This document shows, piece by piece, positions 10,930 through 20,833 of a stretch of 64,000 nt of DNA; the first letter of the stretch is position 1, and each line of letters begins with the position of its first letter. This DNA comes from Zasmidium citrigriseum (lineage: Eukaryota > Ascomycota > Dothideomycetes > Mycosphaerellales > Mycosphaerellaceae). The stretch lies in assembly GCA_002786025.1 (NCBI GenBank), contig NHNW01000031.1, positions 372,001-436,000 on the forward strand, given 5' to 3'. The notes beneath the pieces were generated by a model. It did no database searches. It was not told where the DNA came from and was given only the letters and a program-made list of their open reading frames with translations. Position numbers and translations under genes: made by a program.

Positions 10930-11439
10930 ATCGCAAATACAGGTAGTAACGGTAGGAGAAGCAGTAAGGTGGGAAAATGAGGGGGACGCGACTGATTCAG
11001 CCTCTTGTAACCCGATCGACTCACTTACCGGTGAGGCGAAGCAGAGGAGGCACAATCTTCACAGCCTACCTAGCCGAAGTCAGGCGCTCAGTTACAAGTC
11101 GAAGACGGTCGGAAAGCAAAATATTGGGAGCATGCTAATCACGATTCGACAGCTCCATATGGTCTTTGTTTGATGAGTTTGAGGGGTGGGGATGAGATGG
11201 ATGCGTGAACAGGAGGCGTGGGCGCTTTGTTCACGAGCGCGGGCATTTAGACTTTCGGCTGGGCCCGTAGCTGCCGCGCGACCTCCATCTTTAAACATCG
11301 CCTGTCGCCAGCTATTGTCCATTCCACCTCCATCATTCTTCCTCCAACAACAATATCGCTCTGCCACTCTGCGACACCCCGTTCTTCCACGACATACGCC
11401 TAAACTGGTCCGGAGCCTCCGCTCATCAAACCAAGCACA
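10930..11439. promoter_or_regulatory. Divergent promoter of the Cys-rich gene and SPT5
   Basis: 510 bp between divergent starts. The stretch just before the SPT5 ATG is pyrimidine- and CA-rich, as is common for fungal housekeeping promoters. No specific site identified. Confidence 0.4.
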
Positions 11440-14400
11440 ATGAGCAACTTCCTGGACCAAGACTTCCCCGACGAGGAGGACGACGACTTCAACCCTCAGC
11501 CTGAAGTGGGCAGCGACGATGAAGGCGACGCGAAGCCAAACGTCGACGCCGATGAAGACGAAAACGAGCCTTCCACAGACCGGTCGCGCGCACGATCTGC
11601 TGCCAAAGACGAGGATGACCTCAAAGAAGAAGACGGCGAGGGTGTAGGAGCTGCAGACGGCGATGACGAGGATGGCGAAGGCGAAGGAGAGGACGAGGAA
11701 CCACAAGGCGGCGATGAGGATGAGGACGAGGAAGAAGAAGACGAAGAAGACGAGGATGAGGGCCAGCCATCGCGCAAGCGGAGAAAGAGGAGACGCAATC
11801 AGTTCATTGATGTCGAAGCCGAAGTTGACGAGGATGACGAAGAAGAGCCCGAAGAAGAAGATGACATGCCTGGCGAAGAGATGCACCCGGACGACCTCCA
11901 AGAGTTGCCGCCAGGTGCAGACCGCGATGACCGCATGCATCGCGAGCTCGATCGCCAACGCGAGCGTCAGGAGGCCATGGATGTTGAAGAGACTGCTGCT
12001 AGGCTGAAAGAGAGATACGGCCGTCAGGCGCGCGCTGGCGGTGCCGGATCTGCCATTGTCCCACAGAAGCTGTTGATGCCTGGTGTTAACGACCCACGCA
12101 TCTGGCGGCTGAAGTGTCGACCGGGCAAGGAACGCGAGATCATCTTTGCCATCCAGCATCGTATCGTCGAGCGTTCTAAGAGCCGCGAGCCGGTACAAAT
12201 CTTTTCCGTGTTCGAGCGCAGCGGTCCAATGGGTGGTAACCTCTATGTTGAGGCAGCCCGCCAGGACGACATCATGCCTGCCCTTGAAGGCATCTCGCAC
12301 ATATTCTTCGGCACGAAGCCTTTACTGGTCCCAGTCGAGGAAATGCCAGACCTCCTTCGGACGCGGAAAACCAAGAAGCTCGAGGCAGGAATGTACGTCC
12401 GCTTCAAGCGTGGCCTCTATGCTGGGGATCTTGCTCAGATTGATGACATCGAACCAAACGGTACCGAAGTTGACCTCAGAGTTGTGCCACGTCTGGACTA
12501 CGGACTCAACGAAGATGCCAACGCACCTCTTGTTGAGCCGGATGGCCAGGGCGGTGTCAAGCGGAAGAGAGTCCAGAAGCCTCTCGGCGCACGTCCACCA
12601 GCCAGGCTATTCAGCGAGACCGAGGCCAAAAAGAGGCATGGCAAGTACTTGAACAGCATGGGTGGTCTGAGCAGAAATCACTGGACCTACCAAGGCAAGG
12701 AGTACAAAGACGGCTTCCTCTTGGAGAGGGCGCGAATCAACAACCTACAAATCGACAATGTCAACCCCACATTGGAAGAAGTCACTCGGTTTGCCGCTGG
12801 AGCAGATGACGGCACCGAGAATCTGGATCTTGCTGCACTCGCAGCAACACTCAAGAACAGTGATGCAGGAGAGTATGTTCCTGGAGACCTGGTTGAAATT
12901 TTCCGAGGAGAACAAGCAGGCGTGGCAGGCCGGGCAATACAAGTATATGGTGAAGTCGTCAAGATCCGTGTCGAGGACGGTCCATTGGCTGGCCAGAATG
13001 TCGAAGCACCCATGCGAGACCTGCGCAAACGCTTCAAGGAGGGTGACCATGTCAAGGTTATCGGAGGCAGCAAGTATCAAGACGAGGTCGGCATGGTCGT
13101 GAGGACCAAGGGCAATGAGGTCACTGTCTTGACTGACAGTAATCAACAAGAGATCAGCGTCTTCTCCCGGGATCTCCGAGAAGCCACTGATAGTGGCGGA
13201 GTCGTGGGAGCCAGCAAGTACGACTTGTTCGATCTGGTCCAGCTCGATGCATCTACTGTCGGCTGTGTGATCAAGGTCGATCGAGAAAGCTTGCGCGTGA
13301 TGGACCAGCTTGGCCAAGTCCGCACACTCCTCCCTTCCAACATCTCCAACAAGATCGAACGCCGCCGCGATGCAGGATCAGCTGCCGACAGATTGGGCCA
13401 GGAGATCAAGGTCGGCGATGCTGTCAAGGAGTACGGTGGCGAGGGCAAGTCCGGTCCAGTGCTACACATCCATCGAAACTTCCTCTTCGCTCAAAATCGG
13501 GATTCCAGAGACAATGCTGGTGTGTGGGTCGCTCGGTGCAATAACGTGGAGATATCGGCTGCTAAGGGCGGTCGAATCGGCCCCGATCTCACCAAGATGA
13601 ACACTGCACTCAAGGGTCCGAATGGCGCCGCTGCAGCGCCAATGCCTCCACCTCAACAGAGAGGCCGCGATAGGTTGATTGGCAGAACTGTCAAGATCCG
13701 CGCTGGCCCTCAAAAGGGCATGATCGGTATCGTCAAGGACTCTACAGACGACTCAGCCACGGTCGAGCTGCACGCGAAGAACAAGAAGGTCCCCGTTCGC
13801 AAGGACAAGCTGGCTGTTATTGATGCCCAGTCAGGAAATGTCATTGCCCCTGACGCAAGCCTGTTCGGCACTGGACGTTCGGCTGGTCCTCCTGGTCGTG
13901 GTCCTCCAATGGGTGGTCCGGCTCCTGGTCGCACACCAGCGTATGCACAGCAAGGCAGGACTCCAGCCTACCTCGGAGGAGGCAGGACACCCACCTGGAA
14001 GCAAGACTCCGGTGCGCGGACACCTGCCTTTGGAGGTGCAACACAATATGGTGGTGGAACTGCGTATGGCGGTGGTTTTGGAGGCGCTGTAAGTCTTCTT
14101 CCTCAGAGACATCCAACTGCATCGTACTGACTTGTACCTTAGACATCCTATGGCGGTGCGACTACCTATCAGGGATCGGCCACAGCCTATGGTGGTAGCA
14201 GTGTCTGGGGAGGCGGCGGGTCCGGTGGTGTAAGTCTTATCTCGATCGAACGTGTGGACCATTTACTGACTGTAGCACAGCAATCCACATGGAACGCAAA
14301 CGCAAACTCTGGCAGCCGTACACCGGCCTATCTTTCTGGAAACAAGACACCGTCATACACAGGCATGGAGGCACCCACGCCTGGGTTCGATAGCGCACCG

Positions 14401-14612
14401 ACTCCTGGTGGATTCGATAGCGCACCAACGCCTGGTGCCTACAGAGGAGGCCAGTATCAGACTCCAGCGAACTACCAGACTCCAGGCGGCTTCCCTGAGA
14501 CGCCGGGACCATATTCAGCAGAGGTGAGTCTTGTTTGATACTGTTGTTGCGGTGCACAGCTAACGTCTTTTAGACGCCCGCGGCACAGGACGATGGTCCG
14601 AGATATGATTAG
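11440..14612 (+). CDS. SPT5: Transcription elongation factor SPT5
   Basis: Exons 11440-14088, 14143-14229, 14281-14523 and 14574-14612 give 1005 residues; all introns are phase 0, 50-54 bp, with GTAAGT or GTGAGT donors. The N-terminal 150 residues are strongly acidic. An NGN domain begins near residue 215 (LLMPGVNDPRIWRLKCRPGKE, shown here in two parts: LLMPGVNDP and RIWRLKCRPGKE). Several KOW domains follow, e.g. VEIFRGEQAGVAGR, DHVKVIGG and KIRAGPQKG. The C-terminal region has Thr-Pro repeats (GRTPAY, GRTPTW, ARTPAF, KTPSY, then two copies of FDSAPTPG). SPT5 with SPT4 forms DSIF, the RNA polymerase II processivity factor, whose tail is phosphorylated by CDK9/Bur1-type kinases. All three introns lie in the tail. 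Confidence 0.95.
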
Positions 14613-14882
14613 ACAGCATTCACAGCATGCAGGTGCCGGGGCTGGGTAAAATGCATTTTGTAACAGTAGAAGCATCATGAGGGGCAGAGTCTCAATCAAC
14701 CATGACCGTTCATCATATCAGCACCTTGAGCTCGCAATTATCACCGCCATGCCATGCCTTCATCCATTCACCCATTCGGATTTGAAATTACCTCCGTGCA
14801 AAATCCTGAACGCCTCCCAGATCCCTTCCTAAACGCCTCCGTATGAAATGAATCACATCCGTCCATCGGCCTTCATTGTCGC

Positions 14883-17189
14883 TCAAAGCTCCACCATGAA
14901 GTCGTCATCGTCCTCATCCTCGTACATGATCTCCTCGTCGTCATATGCTGCTTCTTGCAATGGGGTTGTGGGCTCCACGTCCTCCACGTTCATACCAACG
15001 GGATCCTCGTCGAGCATCTCATCATCGTCGTCGCCAGCCTCCGCTGGAGCCGGCAGTGCGCGATTCTGTCCATGGTATGCCTCTAGGCGACGCTGCTCCG
15101 TTTTCTGAAAGGCCATGACGGTTAGCCGGGCGGCGTCCAGTTGGTCGGTGATGATCTTCTGGGGATCTGCCAGGCCAACAAATGCTGCTTTGCGGTTCTT
15201 GTGAGCGATCAAGGCAGTGGAGTGTGTGGCGTTGACCTTGCCGCAGCCCCATTCGACGCCTTTCAGAAAGGCAAACTTGACGCTCTCTGTCTCTTTCATG
15301 GAGGTGGCCCGTGGGTTCGTACGCTTGCAGAGATCTCGTGCGAAGGTGGTGGCTAGTTGATACCACTGTGCTTGATCTCGATGCTCGACGGCGATTCCCC
15401 AGCCTTCGATGACATCGCTGATACTAGTTTGTGCGTCAGTCATGTCTGGTCCTCCCATCTGTAGATTCAGGGCGCCTTACATGTGGGAGATGTGTTCCAT
15501 CGATGAGCGGGCATTCAGCCCAAAGAAGATGCACAGCTGTGACAGGCCCACGACAATGGTTGCCGTCAGACTAGCGCTGTTCTGCTGCAACATTGGGATT
15601 TTGGTTTTTGACAAGCTTTTCCCAGGGAGTTGCAGAACATCCAGTTGCAAGGCGGATCGAATCGCTTCGTTCTCGGCTGCAAAGTCAAGAAATTCCTGTG
15701 CTTCGAAGGTGTGAAGGATCGCACGATGGGGAATCTGGATAGATACATCAGTACGCACTGACCTATAGTCGCGGGAGAGCATTTACCTTTCGCCACACCA
15801 TGAACTATTGTAGAATCAATTGTCAGCCTACGTCTCTCATTGATGACAACTGATAGGAACGAACCTCGTAGGTCCCGGGATAGTGCCAAGCACCCTTTGA
15901 GAAGCTATAGGTCTTCGCGATCCCTCTGTGGAACTGTAGCAATGTTAGTGACCTAATCAGTCCTTTCGCACGAAAACTAGCATACCGGTCTCGCGTGAAA
16001 CACTGTCCGCTTGTCTAGGGCGCTTGTGTCGATCACAGATATTCTACCAGCGTCTTGGCCGCTCTTCAAGCCTTTGATTATAAGCTGTATGATCCAGATT
16101 AGGCGAGATGAGGTCGATATAAACGGTGTTTTCTCCATCTTTCCTGTAGTATGTTAGATGGTGGATAGCAAGATGGCGGACTTGACTTACGATCCATGTG
16201 CTAGTAGCAAAGAGTTAGCGGCGTGGTTCTATGAGGGGGTAGAGCGGAGCACTTACATTGAGGATGTCTGTTGGATCTAAGTCTGTGCTCTTCGGCGGAA
16301 TATGAGGCACAACGTTCGCTTTGTAATATTTACGTGCCCAATGGCCGTAGCGGGAGTCTCTGTCGCAGGTGGGACTCTCCTGCCAATACCTAGAGGGATA
16401 CATTGGTCAGCAAAGAGCGGTATGTAGTTCAAGTAGACGAGCTTACCTGAAAAGAAGTCCTGGGAGTGGAGGATGAGCCTGCCATTCGGGGACTGGTTGA
16501 ACTCGCTTCTCGATCTTTTTCGCAGACTTTGGCGACACCATAAAAGAAGTGCCATCATTCCGATGAATGGTAAGTCTTGGAGTCGAAGGTCCGGCACTGC
16601 GTGTGATCCGCGCCGGACGAGCTTTGGATGCAGAAACTGGCGTGGAAAGGACCACGACTGGACTTGATCGAAGGGCACGGGTGGGAGTTGTTGGAGGGCT
16701 GTACTTAGCCTCAGAGATGATCCTGCGTGACCTTGTCGACCTGGAGGAGCTCGCCTCTGCGGCCAGCTCCGCGACTGGTGTGCGTGGAGGCCTGGCGTCG
16801 AATGACCTGACCTCCCTCGTGCGCGCGGTCACGGCGGGGGTGCTTTGTGACGCTGAGTTTGACGAGGCAGCGTGCACGCGGGCCCGTATCGCCTCTCGAT
16901 TTTCGAAGTCCACTCTGTCCGCCGGGGGAGCAAGTATGGAGATCCAATGAGGCTTTTGCAACTCGGCCACGCTGTACTGTGCGTTGATAGCATTCTTAGG
17001 GGCTCCTTCGGCAAACCCGCATGCTTCGAGATGTGTCGCAAAGACAGTGTTGAAGATGTCTGTCTTCTGGTCTTTAGAAAGGTTGTGTTCTGTGTTCAAC
17101 AGATGCAGTCCGATTCTCAATTCTCTTGTCCAAGTGATTCTTGGGCCTGTGCGTGGCTTGACCTCACGTCGCTTAGTACTGGACGCCAT
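14883..17189 (-). CDS. Multi-exon protein with a possible ADP-ribosyltransferase-like core
   Basis: Eight exons (minus): 16447-17189, 16257-16389, 16191-16200, 15986-16143, 15865-15933, 15787-15804, 15481-15734 and 14883-15423; 641 residues in frame throughout. Residues about 15-75 form a helical, Trp-containing domain (TWTRELRIGLHLL ... HLEACGF). A basic Ser/Thr-rich linker follows. The core begins FRYW (Arg248), continues TPFISTSS (305-307) and ISVIDTS, and ends GTYEFMVW (Glu371) then IPHRAI. This Arg / Ser-Thr-Ser / Glu order resembles R-S-E class ADP-ribosyltransferases and a fungal family I recall as DUF7587; that assignment is inference. An acidic tail ends the protein. Exons 3 and 6 are only 10 and 18 nt yet encode conserved-looking residues. 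Confidence 0.68.
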
Positions 17190-18050
17190 CGTGGTTGGAA
17201 GCCGGAATGTTGTCGATGCTGTGCGGTCAGTGGTCGTTGTGAAAGGTGATGTGAGGAAGTGGTGTAGAAAATGTAGCTATACCCCGCGACAAACGAATTG
17301 ACTTGCGCTAAAATGGCGGGTGACCGGGATGATATCAGGTGGTTCTTCAAATGGCAGGTGCGTTAACGGTCATGCTCGATCTCAACTCCAGAACTCGTAG
17401 GAAAAGCGGACATATAGACCTAAAAATGACGCCTTGCTGCAGCTCTGAATAAGTACACATTCAGAGAACTCACAGATTATTTCTGATTCTCAGTCAGGCA
17501 TATGTGACACCGATATGGATGAGCATGTCAACTGCCTTCCTTCTTGCACTCCTAGAAGGCTACACCTCTCCCAGGAAATGCTGGACTTCAAGCTCTTGAA
17601 GAGCTTCGCATTGCGTCAGTCCCTCGCAACAGAGGTTGAGATCGCGATCCGCTGGGAGCATCTTCCACTGTGACCGGAACACCGAGGGTAGTAGCTCATC
17701 GAAGGGAGCTTGCCTGCAAGACTCAGGGGTTCTCTAGAACCTTAAAAACAATCGAGGTATTCTGTTGTTCGAAAAATAGGCTTGTCGCTGCCGCATGCTA
17801 TCACAGAACTGCGTCTTGTGCACTCTTGCAATTGATCTTTTGCAATGGAACAATGTCGAGAGGAACATGTCAAGCATTCGGGACATGAAGTCCCAAAATC
17901 CCGTTGCGCTTCTCCCAAAAAGGCAAGCACGCTCGCCGCATCCGACCAACACCGAACGCCGACTTCATTATTCCATCATCACCAATCCTCACACACACAA
18001 TGCCACCACCACGGCCTAGCTAACCAACGCCGCCCACCGCGCGGACAGCA
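17190..18050. promoter_or_regulatory. Divergent intergenic region with a repeated segment
   Basis: 861 bp between divergent starts of the ART-like gene and the NT-C2 gene. It contains the segment 17480-17760 that aligns with the long intron and flanking exon of the AAA gene at 2-4 kb. No other gene recognised. Confidence 0.5.
17525..17722. repeat. Degenerate copy of AAA-gene intron sequence
   Basis: Aligned base for base with 3185 onward at a constant offset of 14340. Identity is roughly half over the first 70 bases (including CTAGAAG and CTCTC) and about two thirds over the next 60. Then come a 26-base insertion, the identical 13-mer ACACCGAGGGTAG (17679-17691) and TGCAAGAC. Counts are by eye. 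Confidence 0.5.
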
Positions 18051-19079
18051 ATGTCCAGCGCCTTCGTCTCCAAATCGCGCCGGGTGCGCTTCGAAGTCAC
18101 CCTCCGCATCATCGACCTCAACAACGTCCCGCTCGTCTCCGGCACCTCCTTCGTCAAATGGCACCTTCCCACTTCCACCGCCGCCGAGCACCGCGGCCGC
18201 ACGAGCAAGTGTCCGATCAGAGATCACCGCGTGCAGTACGACTATGAGAAGACGACGCAGGTGCGGTTGACTGTCGGCAAGGCGGGTATGCTGCATGAGT
18301 GTCATGTCCATTTCGAGGTCGTGCAGGAGTATAGCGCTGGAGGGAGGGGAGAGAGGATCGTGTTGGGACATGTCAAGCTGAATCTTGCAGAGTATTGCGA
18401 GAGCTCGGAGTTGCAGTCTCCAACGAGCCCTGAGGCTGATAAAGGGATCACGAGGAGGTATCTCATGCAGGACAGCAAGATCAACAGTACGCTCAAGATC
18501 GGGATCTATATGCGGCATATTGACGGCACGCGGGATTACTATGCTCCTGCGTTAAAGACTGCGCCTGTCTTTGGGGGCATTGCGGGCATTATATCGTCGT
18601 CTGAACCTGCTTCCACTACCCATGGCGTGGGATCGACAGCGAATCCCAATGGAGATGCCAGTGTCGATGGGCCTCCCCTGCCGGATTTCAGTGCTACGAA
18701 CAAGGAAATGGGTGAAGTGCAGGACCTTTACCGACAGACTTTGGCAGCGTACTGGGCCAGCCAACCGGGTGAACTACGAGCCGATGAGTGTATTGAGGAT
18801 ATATTTGCGGGTGGAGATGGCTGGGGAAAGAATGGTCGCCCTGTAGCCAGTCGCCCTGGCTCCGGAACGTCAACGCCGAACCCTGAAGCTGATATACCGT
18901 CAAGAGACAGCTCGATGACTTCGAAGACGGCCAGTGAATCCGATCGTCTAGGACATCGACGTAACTTCTCCCGGCACACCCACAAAGGCCGACCACACAA
19001 GCTAGCCGGAGAGCTGGAAGAGATGGACGTAAGGGAAGATCTCGTCAGCTGGCAAATCGGAGAAAGAGCATACCTATGA
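18051..19079 (+). CDS. NT-C2 domain protein (EEIG1/EHBP1 N-terminal C2 type)
   Basis: Intronless, 342 residues. The first 165 residues form a C2-type beta sandwich: VRFEVTLRIIDLNNVPLV, then FVKWHLP, then VTFE-like strand HVHFEVVQEY, then LGHVKLNLAEY and a TRRYLMQDSKINSTLKIGI strand. This strand order is characteristic of the N-terminal C2 family found in estrogen-induced gene 1 and EH-binding proteins. The C-terminal half is low-complexity and Ser/Thr-rich with a short conserved-looking EDLVSWQIGERAYL end. Such proteins are peripheral membrane or cortical adaptors; the partner here is unknown. The gene converges with the GST gene, the two stops being only 55 bp apart. Confidence 0.85.
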   Translation: MSSAFVSKSRRVRFEVTLRIIDLNNVPLVSGTSFVKWHLPTSTAAEHRGRTSKCPIRDHRVQYDYEKTTQVRLTVGKAGMLHECHVHFEVVQEYSAGGRGERIVLGHVKLNLAEYCESSELQSPTSPEADKGITRRYLMQDSKINSTLKIGIYMRHIDGTRDYYAPALKTAPVFGGIAGIISSSEPASTTHGVGSTANPNGDASVDGPPLPDFSATNKEMGEVQDLYRQTLAAYWASQPGELRADECIEDIFAGGDGWGKNGRPVASRPGSGTSTPNPEADIPSRDSSMTSKTASESDRLGHRRNFSRHTHKGRPHKLAGELEEMDVREDLVSWQIGERAYL

Positions 19080-19134
19080 GTCGACAGCACGAAGTGATCA
19101 ACAGAAACTTTTCTCTATGACCAAAGAACACGCT

Positions 19135-20151
19135 CTATTGGCGGTCCAGCTCAGGGTATTGTCTAAAGATACCCATAGAGTAAGGCAACCTCCTCTCACT
19201 CGCGAGGTATTCCTTCATGCCCTTCTCCTCCTTCAAACTCTCATGGAACTGGAACAGTTCACTGAACTCCTTCTTCCTCGCCTCCATCTCTTTAGGAAAT
19301 GCGAAACATGTGCCGTCGAGAACATGCCATACCGTCGTATCCGCATAAGTAATCTTGTCTCCCACGAGATACTTGCCCTTCCCGGCCTCCTTGTTCCACT
19401 GCAGTTGTCTCTGGAAGTACGAAAGGAACTTCGGAATCCGATTCTCCCTCACATCTTTCGCTTTCTTCAATGCCTCCTCTTTCTGATCCTCGTAGTACAT
19501 CGCCACGGCAATCGGATGATGCGAATCGTGGATCTCGTTATCCAGATCCAAAGCCGTGAGTGCCACTTGCTGAACATGAAACTTCGCCACCTCATCACCC
19601 TCAGGCACAAGCCCAAGCCTCTCACCAAGATAAAACAGAATATTCGGCGTCTGCGATATAACAACCGCCTCTCCATCTTTCCCCGCCCCGGGGATCCTCA
19701 ACGCCGGAGGAGCAAACACAGGGGGATTCGTCCCATCAGAGGACGTCTCCGAGTTCATACAAATCTTCTGTACGGTTCCATACCCGCCATCTTTGTCCTC
19801 GTTCGCGATATCGGTATATGGAACGCCGGCGACTTCGAAGGCTAGACGGATGAACTCCCCTCGACCGGGGATTTTCGGGTGGTAGAGGAGTTCGTACGTC
19901 GGTTGGGTCCTTTGTTTCTTGGTGGAGGGCTGAGCCATGGTGGCGAGACCGCGGGTTGCGTGGAAGGCGTTGGAGGAATGGAACGGGCCCGAAGTGGTAG
20001 TAGGACGAGAGACGAGTCGGGATCTACAGTGCCGAGAGAGTGGCTGAGTTACAACGGATTGTGCGATATCCGAATAATTTCTGACGCGAGGATGGAACGA
20101 TGTTGGTCGATTGAGTGGTATGATCAGTTGTTGTGCGAGGGAGCGCAACAT
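19135..20151 (-). CDS. Glutathione S-transferase, probably mitochondrial
   Basis: Intronless, 338 residues from the ATG at 20151. Residues about 1-70 are rich in Arg, Ser and Thr and poor in acids (MLRSLAQQLIIPL ... HATRGLATM), a likely mitochondrial presequence; an internal ATG (MAQPSTKK) could produce a cytosolic form. The thioredoxin-like N-terminal domain starts YELLYHPKIPGRGEFIRLAF and includes SQTPNILFYLGE, where the Ser should contact the glutathione gamma-glutamate. The all-helical C-terminal domain follows, with LVGDKITYADTTVW. The fold fits sigma/alpha-like fungal GSTs, which conjugate or reduce electrophiles using glutathione. The segment between the two domains is longer than in short GSTs. 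Confidence 0.85.
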   Translation of the reverse strand: MLRSLAQQLIIPLNRPTSFHPRVRNYSDIAQSVVTQPLSRHCRSRLVSRPTTTSGPFHSSNAFHATRGLATMAQPSTKKQRTQPTYELLYHPKIPGRGEFIRLAFEVAGVPYTDIANEDKDGGYGTVQKICMNSETSSDGTNPPVFAPPALRIPGAGKDGEAVVISQTPNILFYLGERLGLVPEGDEVAKFHVQQVALTALDLDNEIHDSHHPIAVAMYYEDQKEEALKKAKDVRENRIPKFLSYFQRQLQWNKEAGKGKYLVGDKITYADTTVWHVLDGTCFAFPKEMEARKKEFSELFQFHESLKEEKGMKEYLASERRLPYSMGIFRQYPELDRQ

Positions 20152-20833
20152 GCGAGTTGTGGTGAGAGGAAGCACGCAGCTGGTGGTGGTGAAGTTGAAG
20201 CTCCGACGTCATGCTCTCCAATGGCCCTGTCGAAGGCGGAAAGTCTACCGCTTGACTTACCTCATCTCTCGTGAGACGACATGAGATTTCGTGCGAAGAA
20301 CAGCCGTCCATCCGGGTCGTCAATGATGCCACATGAGTCGTATTGAGTGCGACCGCCCAAGACTGCCCAAGACCTGCAAGAGCGGTGAGACTCCGTCCAG
20401 ACCGGGGGCGCAGCGAGATAAGTTGAACAGAGCAGATCTAGAGCATCCAGAAGGTCGTTGTTCATTACAATCGTTACTGAAGTCTCTATTTAGCTTTGCA
20501 ATACCATCCTCGAAACGAGGACGATATTGTGCATGACCAAGCTCTCGAACCGAGAGAATTCCCGTCATCCTTTCTCCAAAGTTACCTTGAATCTCGAAAA
20601 TTTCCTCCAGCGAGTGGCGTTGACACAGCCTGTCCCAAGAATGCGTTCGTTCGTGTGTTTCCAGTCAGGCCCGTGGGTTGCGTGACGTGGATATTTACAA
20701 TGCTTGTCGTCGTAGTGTCGTGAATCATCCTCTCCAAAAATAAGAAATGCTGATGCTGTCCGTACATGCCGTACCGTGCCGTTTACCAAACTCCTCCCTC
20801 ATGCATGTGATGTGTTGAACAGGCAATTTCGTC
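20152..20833. other. Intergenic (682 bp)
   Basis: 5' flank of the GST gene and 3' flank of the J-protein gene, both on the minus strand. No gene or repeat recognised. Confidence 0.4.

Noticed and set aside
11092..12300. 402-codon minus-strand frame
   Set aside because: Antisense of the acidic SPT5 N-terminus; its hydrophobic Phe/Val/Leu runs are the complement of GAA/GAC/GAG codons.
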